The translations under genes were made by a program, and so were the position numbers. The notes beneath the pieces are model-generated. The model was given only the letters and a program-made list of their open reading frames with translations, had not been told where the DNA came from and did no database searches. Of a DNA stretch of 64,000 bases, positions 27,813 to 37,405 are shown piece by piece. Numbering within the stretch: position 1 is the stretch's first letter; the number at the start of each line of letters is the position of its first letter. Source of the DNA: Desmonostoc vinosum HA7617-LM4 (GTDB lineage Bacteria > Cyanobacteriota > Cyanobacteriia > Cyanobacteriales > Nostocaceae); contig JAHHHC010000028.1 of NCBI GenBank assembly GCA_019359515.1, positions 1 through 64,000 on the forward strand, read 5' to 3'.

Positions 27813-28943
27813 TTATTGATTCACATCCAGCAACCGCGAAGTTTGTAACCTTTCCATCCATTTTTTTAAGAAAACTTGATTAGTTTCTTCCTCAGATGGA
27901 TTTTGGGTATCTAGAGGATAGGGCATTAAGCCTAAAATTGTGGCTGTCGTCACGCAAAACATTGATTTTTGGAAACTCATGCAAATTTGCACTCGCAAGT
28001 CATCCTCACCCCGGAGACTACGACGATAAATTTCATGCAAATAATCTGGTAGATAATGACGCATATCCTGCATCAGCAAAGTAGGAGGAATGCCTGCACC
28101 ACCAATTGGCAAAGGATCGGCATATAATGCTCCATATTGAAATCGAGCTTGATCTGGAGGAATTTGATAAGCTTGGGCGTTGTATGAAACAGTTCCGTGG
28201 AAGGGAGTTCCTCTAAAGAATACCGCTTCTACATAGGGGATTGCTGTGTCTGCTAAAAAGGTTAAACCAATTAATTTGGGGATAATATCATAAACTTGAT
28301 CTTTAATTTTTACAGCATAGGTAATTGGCTTTGTTGCATCTGCTACTAACCCGGCTTTAATATGATCTACTACTTGAGGAATCGATTTAATTTCACCTTG
28401 GTCGTAGCGGTCTGATAGACTCAAAAAAATATCAGCCATGACTCGCCAGAATTGACCCAAACCAGTATAGTAAGAAGAGACACGCAACTGTTCGCTTAAG
28501 AAATCTGGAAACAGCTGGTTAACTGCCAAAATCAAAGGATTACTTTTAAATTTTGCGGCAATCACAACTTGCGCTCGGTCTTGAAATTCTTTGGTATCTA
28601 AATATGCATCCAAGCCGCCGCCACCATGCCACATCATGGCTTTCATGCAATATTCTGCATATTCAAAATTAATCCGGTCATGCCACCAATGACGGAGTAA
28701 TTTTTGCCATGAAATTTCACCGTTAAAGTATTTAAAAAATGGGAAAAACACTAAAAACTGATGTTCAGCAATGTATATCAGATTTTTTGAGTAAGCATCT
28801 AAAACTACACCATAGCTTTTGAGAATTCCTACTACTTCCAGGACATTTTCTGGACTATCAAAAACTAACGCTTCTCCTGTTTGCAAGCGTTTAATATATT
28901 CAGCCAAGGGATTGTGAGTGGGCTTGTTTCTAATAGTTACCAT
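27813..28943 (-). CDS. cupB: CO2 hydration protein of the NDH-1 CO2-uptake complex (CupB/ChpX-like)
   Basis: A 376-residue soluble subunit that converts CO2 to bicarbonate when bound to the NdhD/NdhF membrane arm of NDH-1MS-type complexes. Recognised by [17 protein letters not shown] near the start, [31 protein letters not shown], and [38 protein letters not shown]. The start is ATG 28941-28943 ([11 protein letters not shown]), with AGGAG nine bases upstream. A longer frame exists, but its first 44 residues are translated G-rich tandem repeat and are not real. Third gene of ndhF-ndhD-cupB. I assign it to CupB, not CupA, because the ndhF/ndhD partners sit beside ccm and no cupS follows. Confidence 0.88.
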   Translation of the reverse strand: MVTIRNKPTHNPLAEYIKRLQTGEALVFDSPENVLEVVGILKSYGVVLDAYSKNLIYIAEHQFLVFFPFFKYFNGEISWQKLLRHWWHDRINFEYAEYCMKAMMWHGGGGLDAYLDTKEFQDRAQVVIAAKFKSNPLILAVNQLFPDFLSEQLRVSSYYTGLGQFWRVMADIFLSLSDRYDQGEIKSIPQVVDHIKAGLVADATKPITYAVKIKDQVYDIIPKLIGLTFLADTAIPYVEAVFFRGTPFHGTVSYNAQAYQIPPDQARFQYGALYADPLPIGGAGIPPTLLMQDMRHYLPDYLHEIYRRSLRGEDDLRVQICMSFQKSMFCVTTATILGLMPYPLDTQNPSEEETNQVFLKKWMERLQTSRLLDVNQ

Positions 28944-28960
28944 TGCTAGTTCTCCTGAGA

Positions 28961-29060
28961 ATTGGGGATTGGGGACTGGGGATTGGGGACTGGGGACTGG
29001 GGACTGGGGACTGGGGACTGGGGACTGGGGACTGGGGATTGGGGACTGGGGATTGGGGAC
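28961..29060. repeat. Tandem 7-bp GGGGACT/GGGGATT repeat
   Basis: About fourteen units of GGGGACT or GGGGATT in tandem immediately upstream of the cupB ribosome binding site. In one frame of the minus strand it reads as (PSPQSPV)n, which can mislead start calling for cupB. Such runs are prone to slippage and vary between strains. Confidence 0.9.
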
Positions 29061-29064
29061 AGTC

Positions 29065-29267
29065 ATTGGTGTCAACTTAAGCTAGAAATAGCTTCGGTGT
29101 TGGCTTTCTCACCCGCCAGAGAATAAATTCTCTGGCTAATAGCTCAAGTCTACTGAAGTAGACTCAAAATCTTGGGGGATATTCAGTCATGTTTAGATGA
29201 CTTTTGCTATCAGCAAGGAACTTCAGTTCCTCGCGGGACATCGGTTCTACGTTAAGTTGACACCAAT
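29065..29267. mobile_element. MITE-like element with 16-bp perfect terminal inverted repeats
   Basis: Ends are ATTGGTGTCAACTTAA (29065-29080) and TTAAGTTGACACCAAT (29252-29267), exact inverted repeats bounding 203 bp. The interior has further palindromes: CCAGAGAATAAATTCTCTGG, AGTCTACTGAAGTAGACT and GGAACTTCAGTTCC. GGACAGT occurs just outside both ends (29057-29063 and 29271-29277) and may be a target duplication. No coding capacity, so non-autonomous. It sits inside the ndhF4-ndhD4-cupB transcription unit. Confidence 0.85.
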
Positions 29268-29314
29268 TCTGGACAGTGCTGGGGACTGGGAGTTATATTT
29301 CTCCCTCATCTCTC

Positions 29315-29372
29315 GGTTGGTGAGCGAAGTCGTACTGCGAAGCAGAACCCGCAGGGTACCACATCTCCCTCA
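29315..29372 (-). repeat. Inverted copy of the ndhD-flanking repeat
   Basis: Minus-strand copy of the sequence at 30862-30920: both contain GGGAGATGTGGTACCCTGCGGG and end with CGACTTCGCTCACCAAC. The two copies bracket ndhD4 in inverted orientation. Confidence 0.8.
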
Positions 29373-29382
29373 TCCCTAGCCC

Positions 29383-30849
29383 CTAGCCCCTAACCTCTTG
29401 TGTACTAACCATTTGTGTAATTGTTGGTTCAGTCCAATGTGCTAACCAAGTGGGTTGGATGCCGAAAATCACAATCACTATTGCTAACACTATAGATGGT
29501 AGGCGATCGCTCCAATACACGCGTGGTAAGTTGATCACTTGTGCAGATAAGCGTCCAAAAAAGGCGCGGTTGACAAGAATTAAGAAGTAAACCGCTGTTA
29601 AACTTGTGCCAATCATGCACAGTAAAGTTTGGATTGGAAAAACTGGGAAGCTGCCACGAAAGACGATGAATTCGGAAATAAATCCCACCATTCCCGGTAT
29701 ACCTGCACTTGCCATCACTCCCACTACAATCAAGCTGCCAATGATGGGCATACCCCGCTCTGGGTTCAGTAGTCCCCGTAGTACTTCTAGATTCCGGCTA
29801 CCAGCTTTTTCATATACAACTCCCACTAGCAAAAATAGTAATGCAGAAATCAAACCATGACTAATCATCTGCATGACTGCACCTAGCACGCTCAGAGGTG
29901 TGGCGGCAGCAGCGGCTAACAATACGTACCCCATGTGCCCAATTGAACTGTATGCTACCATTTTTTTCATGTCAGTTTGAGCGATCGCGCAGGATGCACC
30001 ATACAACACGCTAACTACAGCCCAAGTTGCTAACCAAGGAGCTACATAAGCCCAAGCTTCTGGTAACAGGTTCATACCAAACCGCAGTAACCCGTAAGTT
30101 CCCAATTTCAACAACACCCCTGCCAATAGGACTGAAATGGGCGTAGAGGCCTCGACGTGAGCATCTGGTAGCCAAGTATGAAAGGGAACTAAGGGAATCT
30201 TGATACCAAAACCTACCAAAATCCCCCCCAGCAGTAAAAGCTGTGTGGCTAAAGGTAAAGAAGTTGTATGCAATGTTCCTAAACTGAAGCTAGAAGATCC
30301 ACTCAGCCAAACGATACCGAGAAAGCTTGCTAAAATCAAAATTCCCGAAACGGCTGTGTAAATCAAAAATTTCGTAGCGGCATAACCACGTCTGGCACCA
30401 CCCCAAATCGCAATTAGCAGATATAGAGGAATCAGTTCTAGCTCGTAAAACAGAAAAAATAGCAGCAAGTCCTGTGCTAAAAAAGCTCCAGTTACCCCAG
30501 CGCTTAATAACAGTATTAAAGAGTAGTAAAATCCAGGACGTTGAAGAGATTCATTACTGCTGTAAATGGCAATGGAAGTTAAAAGTCCATTTAAAATCAA
30601 TAATGGCAATGATAAGCCGTCTATTCCCAAGTTATAGCTTAAACCTAGAGCGTCTATCCAGGGAATAAACTCACTAAATTGTTGATTAACTTCTCCTGGA
30701 TTAAACCCAATTGCGAGTACAACAGTCCACACAAAAGTGATAGTGGCAAATATTAAAGCCAATCTTTGAGAGAGTTTCCCGCTGATGTTAGGCCAGAAAC
30801 CGACTATAGCCGCACCAATCAAGGGCAGTAAAATTAAAGCACTAAGCAT
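29383..30849 (-). CDS. ndhD4: NDH-1 subunit D, CO2-uptake type (NdhD4)
   Basis: A 488-residue proton-pumping-type antiporter subunit with about fourteen membrane spans. It has the NuoM/NdhD motifs FYELELIPLYLLIAIWGG (with the essential membrane Glu), KIPLVPFHTWLPDAHVEASTPISVLLAGVLLKLG and AQTDMKKMVAYSSIGHMGYVLLA. Cyanobacteria use variant NdhD3/D4 with NdhF3/F4 in CO2-hydrating complexes. Context with cupB marks this as one of those, and position beside ccm favours type 4. The last codons (EVRG and stop) run into a dispersed GGGGCTAGG repeat, and no clear ribosome binding site precedes the ATG, where a repeat copy ends 13 bp away. Confidence 0.85.
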   Translation of the reverse strand: MLSALILLPLIGAAIVGFWPNISGKLSQRLALIFATITFVWTVVLAIGFNPGEVNQQFSEFIPWIDALGLSYNLGIDGLSLPLLILNGLLTSIAIYSSNESLQRPGFYYSLILLLSAGVTGAFLAQDLLLFFLFYELELIPLYLLIAIWGGARRGYAATKFLIYTAVSGILILASFLGIVWLSGSSSFSLGTLHTTSLPLATQLLLLGGILVGFGIKIPLVPFHTWLPDAHVEASTPISVLLAGVLLKLGTYGLLRFGMNLLPEAWAYVAPWLATWAVVSVLYGASCAIAQTDMKKMVAYSSIGHMGYVLLAAAAATPLSVLGAVMQMISHGLISALLFLLVGVVYEKAGSRNLEVLRGLLNPERGMPIIGSLIVVGVMASAGIPGMVGFISEFIVFRGSFPVFPIQTLLCMIGTSLTAVYFLILVNRAFFGRLSAQVINLPRVYWSDRLPSIVLAIVIVIFGIQPTWLAHWTEPTITQMVSTQEVRG

Positions 30850-30861
30850 AACTAAGATAAA

Positions 30862-31020
30862 GATGAGGGAGATGTGGTACCCTGCGGGAACGACTTCGTC
30901 GAACGACTTCGCTCACCAACGGAGGATGAGGGGGATGAGGGGGATGAGGAGGATGAGGAGGATGAGGGAGAAATTCTCCGCGTCCCCGCGTCCTCTTCCC
31001 CAGTCCCCATTCCCTTACAC
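30862..31020. repeat. Repeat cluster between ndhF4 and ndhD4
   Basis: Begins with the plus-strand copy (30862-30920) of the repeat also present inverted at 29315-29372. Then come GGATGAGGGG/GGATGAGGA tandem units (30919-30970) and a C-rich part, CCGCGTCCCCGCG, capable of pairing with it. The cluster fills the spacer, so cotranscription of ndhF4 and ndhD4 would have to read through it. Confidence 0.75.
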
Positions 31021-31032
31021 CCCTAATTTTGG

Positions 31033-32889
31033 TCAAAAAGGTAATTTATTGAGTAAACCCAACGACCAACTGATGAAGAAACCCAGGACGCTAACAACAA
31101 TTAGGATAGTTAACATATATCCTTGAGAGCGACCGGAAATGCTGTATTTTAAACTTTGTCCGCTGAGAATTGTGGCAAATCCTACTAGGTTCACTAAACC
31201 ATCAACCAAATAGCGATCGCTCCAAGCAGATATCCTCGAAAGGAGTGCTACTGCACCAACTACTGTCAGTCGATAAACTCGGTCTATGTAAAAATCATAA
31301 CCCAACAAGTCTTGGATAAATCTCCACGCTAGGATTCTAGATCTTGACCAAGCTTTGTGTAAATAAATGGTAGACCCAACACCTACTCCCACAACAGTAG
31401 AAGCCACCAATGTTCCCATCACATACCAATTAATGCTCTCCCAAGCAGGTAACAAATACCATTGCTGTAGCATTACTGGTACTAACAGTGTCAATACTGT
31501 CAGAGTCACCATTGGTAGTGCCATTGACCAACCAACTTCTGGGGTGCGGCGGGTCTTCTGTTGCGGCGCACCCCAGAAGACTAACCGAAATACTCTGGTT
31601 AAATTCAATGCTGTTAAGCCGTTGACTAATACCAAAACCACGACTACCCAAGGGCTAACAGCAACTAAACCATCAGCCCATGATAGCATTGCCCAAAAGC
31701 TACCCAATGGTAGTAGTGTTACCATCCCTGCTGAACCGACGACATAAGCAGTAGTAGTGGCTGGCATCCGTGACCACAAACCACCCATTTCTGTTAAGTC
31801 TTGGGTGTGGGATGTAAAGATTATTGACCCTGAACTCATGAATAATAGGGCTTTGGCGATCGCATGAGTTAACAGTAACATCAAAGCTACACCCCCCTGC
31901 TGCAACCCCACCGCCAGGAACACTAATCCCATGTATGCACTGGTGGAGTGCGACAGTGCCCGCTTAATATCAATTTGAGCAATGGATACTAATGTTGCCC
32001 CAACTGCCGTTACTGTACCCATAATCACTAAAGCATTGAGAGCGATCGGCGACAACGCTAAAATTGGTTGCATTTTATACAACATATAAGCGCCACCAGC
32101 CACCACCAGCGAGTTCCGCATTACCGAAGCTGGGTTAGGCCCTTCCATCGCTTCATCTAGCCACAAGTGCAAGGGAAATTGGGCACATTTCCCCGCAGGC
32201 CCAGCAATCAATGCTAAACCGAGTAATGTTGATGTCACTGGGTTTAAATCAGCCGTTTGTGCCCATTCATACAAATCAGAGAAGTTTAAACTACCTGCAA
32301 AGGTAGAAAGCGTGACTACTGCCATCAACAGCAACAAGTCTCCTACCCGCTTAGTCCAAAATGCATCCCTGGCTGCTGTCACCACCAGCGGTTGAGCATA
32401 CCAGAATCCCACCAGCAAGTAAGTCGATAGTGTGAGAACTTCTAATAGTGCGTAGCTGAGAAACAAAGAATCACTGATAGCTAGACCACACAGCGCCGCT
32501 TCAAAAAATCCAATCAGCCCGAAAAAACGCGCCAAAGACCAATCCTTTTCCATGTAACCCAAGGCATAAACTTGAGCCAAAAAACTTAATCCCGTAATTA
32601 AAACTGTTGCCCCAATACTGACTGGGGAGAGTTCCAAAGCAAACGACAAATCTAAATCTGCTGCTTTGAACCAAGTAATCAATAAATTTTCTGGCTCTTG
32701 ATCCCAAATGCCTTTAAATACAAACAGGCTATGAGCAAAAGCTAAAAGGGTTGTTAACAAGTTTATATATGCCGCAGGTTTCGGCCCCGTGCGCCGAATT
32801 ATACCCAATCCCCACGGCAATGTTAGAAATGCGCCTAATAAGCTATAAATAGGCACAAACCAACTTGTTAAAAATAGAAAATGATTCAT
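31033..32889 (-). CDS. ndhF4: NDH-1 subunit F, CO2-uptake type (NdhF4)
   Basis: A 618-residue membrane subunit of the NuoL/NdhF family, about fifteen spans. Motifs include LSTYLLVGFWYAQPLVVTAARDAFWTKRVGDLLLL, CAQFPLHLWLDEAMEGPNPASVMRNSLVVAGGAYMLYKM and AQIDIKRALSHSTSAYMGLVFLAVG. The shorter C-terminus compared with respiratory NdhF1 suits the CO2-uptake NdhF3/F4 group. First gene of ndhF4-ndhD4-cupB, divergent from ccmK2. Distinguishing F4 from F3 rests on neighbourhood, so the number is less certain than the family. Confidence 0.87.
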   Translation of the reverse strand: MNHFLFLTSWFVPIYSLLGAFLTLPWGLGIIRRTGPKPAAYINLLTTLLAFAHSLFVFKGIWDQEPENLLITWFKAADLDLSFALELSPVSIGATVLITGLSFLAQVYALGYMEKDWSLARFFGLIGFFEAALCGLAISDSLFLSYALLEVLTLSTYLLVGFWYAQPLVVTAARDAFWTKRVGDLLLLMAVVTLSTFAGSLNFSDLYEWAQTADLNPVTSTLLGLALIAGPAGKCAQFPLHLWLDEAMEGPNPASVMRNSLVVAGGAYMLYKMQPILALSPIALNALVIMGTVTAVGATLVSIAQIDIKRALSHSTSAYMGLVFLAVGLQQGGVALMLLLTHAIAKALLFMSSGSIIFTSHTQDLTEMGGLWSRMPATTTAYVVGSAGMVTLLPLGSFWAMLSWADGLVAVSPWVVVVLVLVNGLTALNLTRVFRLVFWGAPQQKTRRTPEVGWSMALPMVTLTVLTLLVPVMLQQWYLLPAWESINWYVMGTLVASTVVGVGVGSTIYLHKAWSRSRILAWRFIQDLLGYDFYIDRVYRLTVVGAVALLSRISAWSDRYLVDGLVNLVGFATILSGQSLKYSISGRSQGYMLTILIVVSVLGFFISWSLGLLNKLPF

Positions 32890-33548
32890 TTAATCTTCCC
32901 TTTACAACTCAGCCTTTTTGTTTTTCTTTAGCGCCAATACCATATCTTGTGCGAGAAAAATTTTTTTCATCAAACTCTTTATTTATAAGTATTTTTTAGA
33001 ATAAAATTTGCAGTAGTATTTTTACTCTAATTTACCTGACTAAAGTTAAATAAAATATAACTTTACATATTTAAAAGCAGTTACTTGTATTAAATTACCT
33101 TTGGTTAAAAATTTATATTTCTAGTTCTGGCAAATAACTTTATACAATACATTTGTAAAACTTATATGCTTTTCAGGTAGTTTTTGTAGACACAACATAA
33201 CTAAGAGAAAGATAGAGACAGTCGAATGTACAGCCATTGCTCGTCTCTCCCAAGACGAGATTGACCTGGGTTATGAATGTGGTTTTGTAAATGTAATAAA
33301 GAAATTATAAAGCATAAGCAGCTGCTCTAGGAATTAGGTGAACTTTGATCGAGCAGAACGCTAGATAAATTTTTGTTAAGTTTTTTTAAACTTTTTTATT
33401 ATAAACTATTATAGTAATTTATATTGCCAGGGATGCAAAGCTTTTCTATGCTTAATTTGGAAGTGTTTTTTGAGCTTCAATATGAGCATCCCCGTCAAAA
33501 AATTTCGACCCACAGTACTGATTGGATTAATTTTGTAGGAGTTCTGCG
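32890..33548. promoter_or_regulatory. Divergent ndhF4/ccmK2 control region
   Basis: A 659-bp AT-rich spacer that must hold both promoters of the carbon-concentrating gene set. Visible structure includes AAGTTT-TTTT-AAACTT (33378-33393), a palindrome followed by T's, and a CTCGTC/GACGAG hairpin near 33240-33260. The palindrome and nearby A/T-rich symmetry could be LysR sites, but I cannot tell which. No gene is supported. Confidence 0.5.
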
Positions 33549-33857
33549 ATGCCAATTGCAGTTGGAATGATTGAAACTAAGGGCTTTCCAGCAGTAGTGG
33601 AAGCTGCTGACGCGATGGTGAAAGCTGCGCGTGTAACTTTGGTAGGATATGAGAAAATCGGTAGCGCTCGCGTTACCGTGATTGTGCGAGGAGATGTCTC
33701 GGAGGTGCAAGCCTCAGTTGCAGCTGGAATTGAAGCGGCCAGGAGAGTTAACGGCGGTGAAGTGGTATCCACTCATATCATTGCTCGTCCTCACGAAAAC
33801 CTAGAATACGTCTTGCCGATTCGTTACACGGAAGCGGTAGAGCAGTTCCGCACTTAA
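33549..33857 (+). CDS. ccmK2: Carboxysome shell protein CcmK2
   Basis: A 102-residue single BMC-domain protein that forms hexamers tiling the facets of the beta-carboxysome. It matches CcmK nearly throughout: [57 protein letters not shown], then [27 protein letters not shown] precedes the ATG. The short C-terminus and first position in the operon fit CcmK2; the next gene, longer, fits CcmK1. The K1/K2 naming is by length and order. Confidence 0.95.
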   Translation: MPIAVGMIETKGFPAVVEAADAMVKAARVTLVGYEKIGSARVTVIVRGDVSEVQASVAAGIEAARRVNGGEVVSTHIIARPHENLEYVLPIRYTEAVEQFRT

Positions 33858-33947
33858 AGGGGCTGTATAAAACAAGTAGTTTACGGGGATGCCTTCTTGA
33901 GTATGGCTTTTGTCCAGGACAAGAAACTTTATTAAGGATTAGAACTA

Positions 33948-34292
33948 ATGTCAATCGCAGTGGGAATGGTAGAAACGCTAGGCTTTCCAGCAGTAGTGGA
34001 AGCTGCTGATGCGATGGTGAAAGCAGCTCGTGTTACATTGGTAGGCTACGAAAAAATTGGTAGCGGTCGGGTGACAGTAATTGTGCGGGGTGATGTTTCA
34101 GAGGTACAAGCTTCTGTAGCAGCAGGGGTTGAATCAGTCAAGCGAGTCAATGGTGGACAAGTACTGTCTACCCATATCATTGCTCGTCCTCACGAAAACT
34201 TGGAGTACGTTCTCCCAATTCGTTATACAGAAGACGTAGAGCAATTCCGGGAAAATGTGAACGCAATTCGTCCTTTCGGCAGAAGACCATAG
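33948..34292 (+). CDS. ccmK1: Carboxysome shell protein CcmK1
   Basis: A 114-residue paralogue of the preceding protein, differing mainly by a 12-residue basic C-terminal extension ending FGRRP. A single BMC domain with [11 protein letters not shown] pore-side loop; hexameric shell tile. The two genes are a tandem duplication with 90 bp between them. Only 13 bp separate it from ccmL, so the operon is tight here. Confidence 0.93.
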   Translation: MSIAVGMVETLGFPAVVEAADAMVKAARVTLVGYEKIGSGRVTVIVRGDVSEVQASVAAGVESVKRVNGGQVLSTHIIARPHENLEYVLPIRYTEDVEQFRENVNAIRPFGRRP

Positions 34293-34305
34293 TCTGTAAT
34301 CTGTA

Positions 34306-34608
34306 ATGCAAATTGCCAAAGTTCGTGGCACAGTAGTTAGCACCCAAAAAGAGCCAAGTCTTAGAGGTGTCAAACTGCTGATGTTGCAATTAGTAGATGA
34401 AGAAGGAAACGTCCTACCAGAGTATGAGGTAGCAGCAGATACTGTAGGTGCAGGAGTAGATGAGTGGGTACTAGTCACTCGTGGCAGTGCCGCTCGTCAA
34501 ATTCTTGGTAATGAGCAGCGTCCATTAGATGCAGCAGTCGTGGCGATCATCGATACTATTCATGTTGAAGATCGCCTAATTTACAGCAAAAAAGATCAAT
34601 ATCGATGA
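34306..34608 (+). CDS. ccmL: Carboxysome vertex protein CcmL
   Basis: A 100-residue CcmL/EutN protein whose pentamers cap the vertices of the icosahedral shell. Signatures: MQIAKVRGTVVSTQKEPSLRGVKLLMLQ, YEVAADTVGAGVDEWVLVTRGSAAR and PLDAAVVAIIDTI. Length is normal. It follows ccmK1 closely and is separated from ccmM by 207 bp that contain TGACAAAGGACAAATGAC-like repeats. Confidence 0.95.
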   Translation: MQIAKVRGTVVSTQKEPSLRGVKLLMLQLVDEEGNVLPEYEVAADTVGAGVDEWVLVTRGSAARQILGNEQRPLDAAVVAIIDTIHVEDRLIYSKKDQYR

Positions 34609-34815
34609 GTCATGAGTTATGAGTCATTAGTTCGGTAGTTGGTGGCAAAATAATCAACAATTGACAACTAGCAACTCAATCAAGAACAAAATGACAAAGG
34701 ACAAATGACAAAGCGCAAAGTCTGGGCGCTGGCTTCCAGCGATGCCTACGGCAACGTCTCCGACGAACAGAACTTTGTAAGAGAGGACAAATGACAATAC
34801 AGGAGGAATCTCGCG

Positions 34816-36471
34816 ATGGCAGTCCGCAGCACGGCGGCACCCCCAACCCCGTGGTCGAGGAATTTAGCTGAGGCCAAAATCCATGAAACCGCGTTTGTAC
34901 ATTCTTTTTCCAATATTATTGGGGATGTACTGATTGGTGCAAATGTAATCGTTGCTCCGGGGACTTCGATTAGAGCGGATGAAGGTACGCCTTTTTATAT
35001 TGGTGAAAACACTAATATTCAAGATGGTGTAGTTATTCATGGATTGGAGCAAGGCCGGATCATAGGTGATGACCAAAAAGAATACTCAGTATGGGTGGGG
35101 AAAAATTCTTCCCTGACTCATATGGCTCTGATTCATGGCCCGGCTTATGTTGGAGAAAATTGCTTTATTGGCTTTCGCTCGACGGTATTTAATGCCAGAG
35201 TGGGTGCAGGTTGCATTGTGATGATGCACGCTTTGATTCAAGATGTAGAAATTCCTCCGGGGAAGTATGTACCTTCAGGGGCAATAATTATTAACCAGCA
35301 GCAGGCTGACCGCTTACCAGATGTGCAAGCTCAAGATGAGCAATTTGCCCATCATGTAGTTGGGATTAATCAGGCATTGCGAGCTGGTTATCGCTGTGCT
35401 GCGGACAGCAAATGTATTGCACCAATTCGAGATGAAAACGCTAAATCTTATACAGGTAATGGTGTTACTGTTTTAGAGCTAGAAAGGAGTAGTGAAGTGG
35501 CGAGCAATAGCTTGGGTGCAGAAACAATTGAGCAGGTGCGCTATCTGTTAGAGCAAGGGTATAAGATTGGCTCGGAACATGTAGACCAAAGACGGTTCCG
35601 GACAGGTTCTTGGACTAGCTGCAAGCCGATTGAAGCGAGATCGGTACGGGAAGCAGTTGCAGCTTTAGAAACTTGCTTAAGAGATCATAGCGGTGAGTAT
35701 GTCCGTTTGTTTGGTATTGACCCCAATGGTAAACGGCGTGTGTTAGAGACCATTATTCAGCGACCGGATGGTTCAGTGAACGGTTCTGCTAGCTTTAAAG
35801 CTCCTGCTAGTCGTGGTCATAGCAGCTACAGCAGTAATAATGGTAACGGTAACGGCTCAACTAGTGGGAAGGTCAGTGGTGAGACTGTAGAGCAGATCCG
35901 CCAACTTTTAGCAGGTGGGTATAGAATCGGTACAGAACATGTAGATGAGCGTCGTTTCCGTACTGGTTCTTGGAATAGTTGTAAGCCAATAGAAGCGACT
36001 TCGACGAATGAAGTAGTCTCAGCTTTGGAAGAATGTATAGACAATCACCAAGGTGAGTATATACGCTTGATTGGCATTGACCCGAAAGCGAAACGGCGAG
36101 TATTAGAAAGTATTATTCAACGACCAAATGGTCAGGTAAGTCCATCTGGTAGTCAGAAATCATTTACTAGTGCAACCGCTACAAATTCTACTGCTAAAGC
36201 TACGAGTAATCGCCTCAGTTCTGAAGTCGTAGACCAACTCCGCCAATTATTAACAGGTGGGTATAAAATTAGTGCTGAACACGTAGATACTCGACGGTTC
36301 CGTACAGGTTCTTGGGCTAGCTGTGGTCAAATTGAGGCTAGATCTGAAAGAGAAGCAGTAGCAGCTTTAGAAACATACCTTTCTGAATACCCAGGAGAGT
36401 ATGTACGATTAATTGGCATTGACCCCAAAGCTAAGCGCCGGGTTTTAGAAACGATTATTCAACGTCCGTAG
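34816..36471 (+). CDS. ccmM: Carboxysome scaffold CcmM (gamma-carbonic anhydrase plus three RbcS-like modules)
   Basis: A 551-residue organiser of Rubisco inside the beta-carboxysome. Residues 1-210 are a left-handed beta-helix gamma-carbonic anhydrase with the three zinc ligands H75, H102 and H107, and the cysteine pair C194/C200 that activates the enzyme by oxidation in characterised CcmM. Three SSUL (RbcS-like) modules follow at 236-318, 355-438 and 468-551, each with [11 protein letters not shown]-type core, joined by Ser/Gly/Asn linkers. SSUL1 (C269/C287) and SSUL2 (C389/C407) keep a cysteine pair; SSUL3 has only C503. AGGAGG precedes the ATG. The enzyme should be catalytically active. 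Confidence 0.97.
   Translation: MAVRSTAAPPTPWSRNLAEAKIHETAFVHSFSNIIGDVLIGANVIVAPGTSIRADEGTPFYIGENTNIQDGVVIHGLEQGRIIGDDQKEYSVWVGKNSSLTHMALIHGPAYVGENCFIGFRSTVFNARVGAGCIVMMHALIQDVEIPPGKYVPSGAIIINQQQADRLPDVQAQDEQFAHHVVGINQALRAGYRCAADSKCIAPIRDENAKSYTGNGVTVLELERSSEVASNSLGAETIEQVRYLLEQGYKIGSEHVDQRRFRTGSWTSCKPIEARSVREAVAALETCLRDHSGEYVRLFGIDPNGKRRVLETIIQRPDGSVNGSASFKAPASRGHSSYSSNNGNGNGSTSGKVSGETVEQIRQLLAGGYRIGTEHVDERRFRTGSWNSCKPIEATSTNEVVSALEECIDNHQGEYIRLIGIDPKAKRRVLESIIQRPNGQVSPSGSQKSFTSATATNSTAKATSNRLSSEVVDQLRQLLTGGYKISAEHVDTRRFRTGSWASCGQIEARSEREAVAALETYLSEYPGEYVRLIGIDPKAKRRVLETIIQRP
35484..35499 (+). promoter_or_regulatory. Internal ribosome binding site and GTG start for short CcmM
   Basis: AAGGAG at 35484-35489 is followed seven bases later by an in-frame GTG (35497-35499, codon 228), just before SSUL1. 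Initiation there gives a 324-residue protein of three SSUL modules, like the CcmM35 form known from other cyanobacteria that condenses Rubisco. Confidence 0.75.
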
Positions 36472-36688
36472 TATTGGAGATGGGGAATGGGTTTCGACTC
36501 CGCTCAACCTACAGGGAATGGGGAATGGGTTTTGACTCCGCTCAACCTACGGAGAATTGAGAATGGGGAATTAATTGTATTTTGATCACTCCACTCACTA
36601 CTCAGTACGGGCTAAACGCCCCGCTACCGCGCTTCAGTACTCACTACTCACTACCTACATTTTTCCGGCTTCCGAGGTGACAATTTTC

Positions 36689-37405
36689 ATGTCTGTACCG
36701 CCACTGCGCCTCAACAACAACTTTGATCCTTATATTAGTGGTGAGGTGAATATTCATCCAAGCGCGGTACTCGCACCGGGGGTGATACTCCAAGCAACTG
36801 CAAACAGCAAAATCATTATCGGCCCAGGGGTTTGTGTTGGTATGGGGTCGATTCTTCAAGTCCATGAAGGAACCTTAGAGGTAGAAGCAGGGGCAAATTT
36901 GGGAGCCGGTTTTTTGATGGTTGGCCAAGGAAAGATTGGGACAAATGCTTGCGTTGGTTCAGCAACTACGGTGTTTAACTGTTCGATCGCACCAGGGCAA
37001 GTAATTCCACCTGGTTCAATTTTAGGAGACACTAGCCGCCAAGTTGGTGAAACAAAACAAATCAAACCGTCCACAACTGCACACAAGCAAGAGGAAGAGA
37101 AAAATGGGTTAGGAGGCAAGGAAAATATCATTTCTTCAACTACCCTCTCGGCGTCTGCTTTCGTGGAGTTAAAACACCAATCTTCTACCTCTGTGTCACA
37201 GTCTGCCACTAATCCTCCTGTTAAAGAAACCTCTGAGGAACTCAACACACAAGACTCAGAAACTAACAATCAAGCCCAAACAGAATCTCCTGACAGTTTC
37301 GGAACTCAAATTTATGGACAAGGGAGTATACAAAGGCTATTGGTGACTTTGTTTCCTCACAGACAGGCTTTAAATGAGCCAAATTCTGTCGATCAGTCTG
37401 AGTAA
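36689..37405 (+). CDS. ccmN: Carboxysome assembly protein CcmN
   Basis: A 238-residue adaptor linking the CcmM/Rubisco core to the shell. The start is ATG 36689 (MSVPPLRLNNNFDPY), preceded by GAGGTGA; upstream codons in the same frame lie in repeat sequence. Residues 15-125 form a left-handed beta-helix of hexapeptide repeats (VNIHPSAVLAPGVILQA). A long low-complexity linker leads to the C-terminal encapsulation peptide IYGQGSIQRLLVTLFPHRQAL, an amphipathic helix that binds CcmK. Position between ccmM and ccmO is standard. Confidence 0.94.
   Translation: MSVPPLRLNNNFDPYISGEVNIHPSAVLAPGVILQATANSKIIIGPGVCVGMGSILQVHEGTLEVEAGANLGAGFLMVGQGKIGTNACVGSATTVFNCSIAPGQVIPPGSILGDTSRQVGETKQIKPSTTAHKQEEEKNGLGGKENIISSTTLSASAFVELKHQSSTSVSQSATNPPVKETSEELNTQDSETNNQAQTESPDSFGTQIYGQGSIQRLLVTLFPHRQALNEPNSVDQSE

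Noticed and set aside
27577-27861. Minus-strand frame of 94 codons overlapping the 3' end of cupB
   Set aside because: Part of it is translated GACACCC repeat and it overlaps cupB out of frame.
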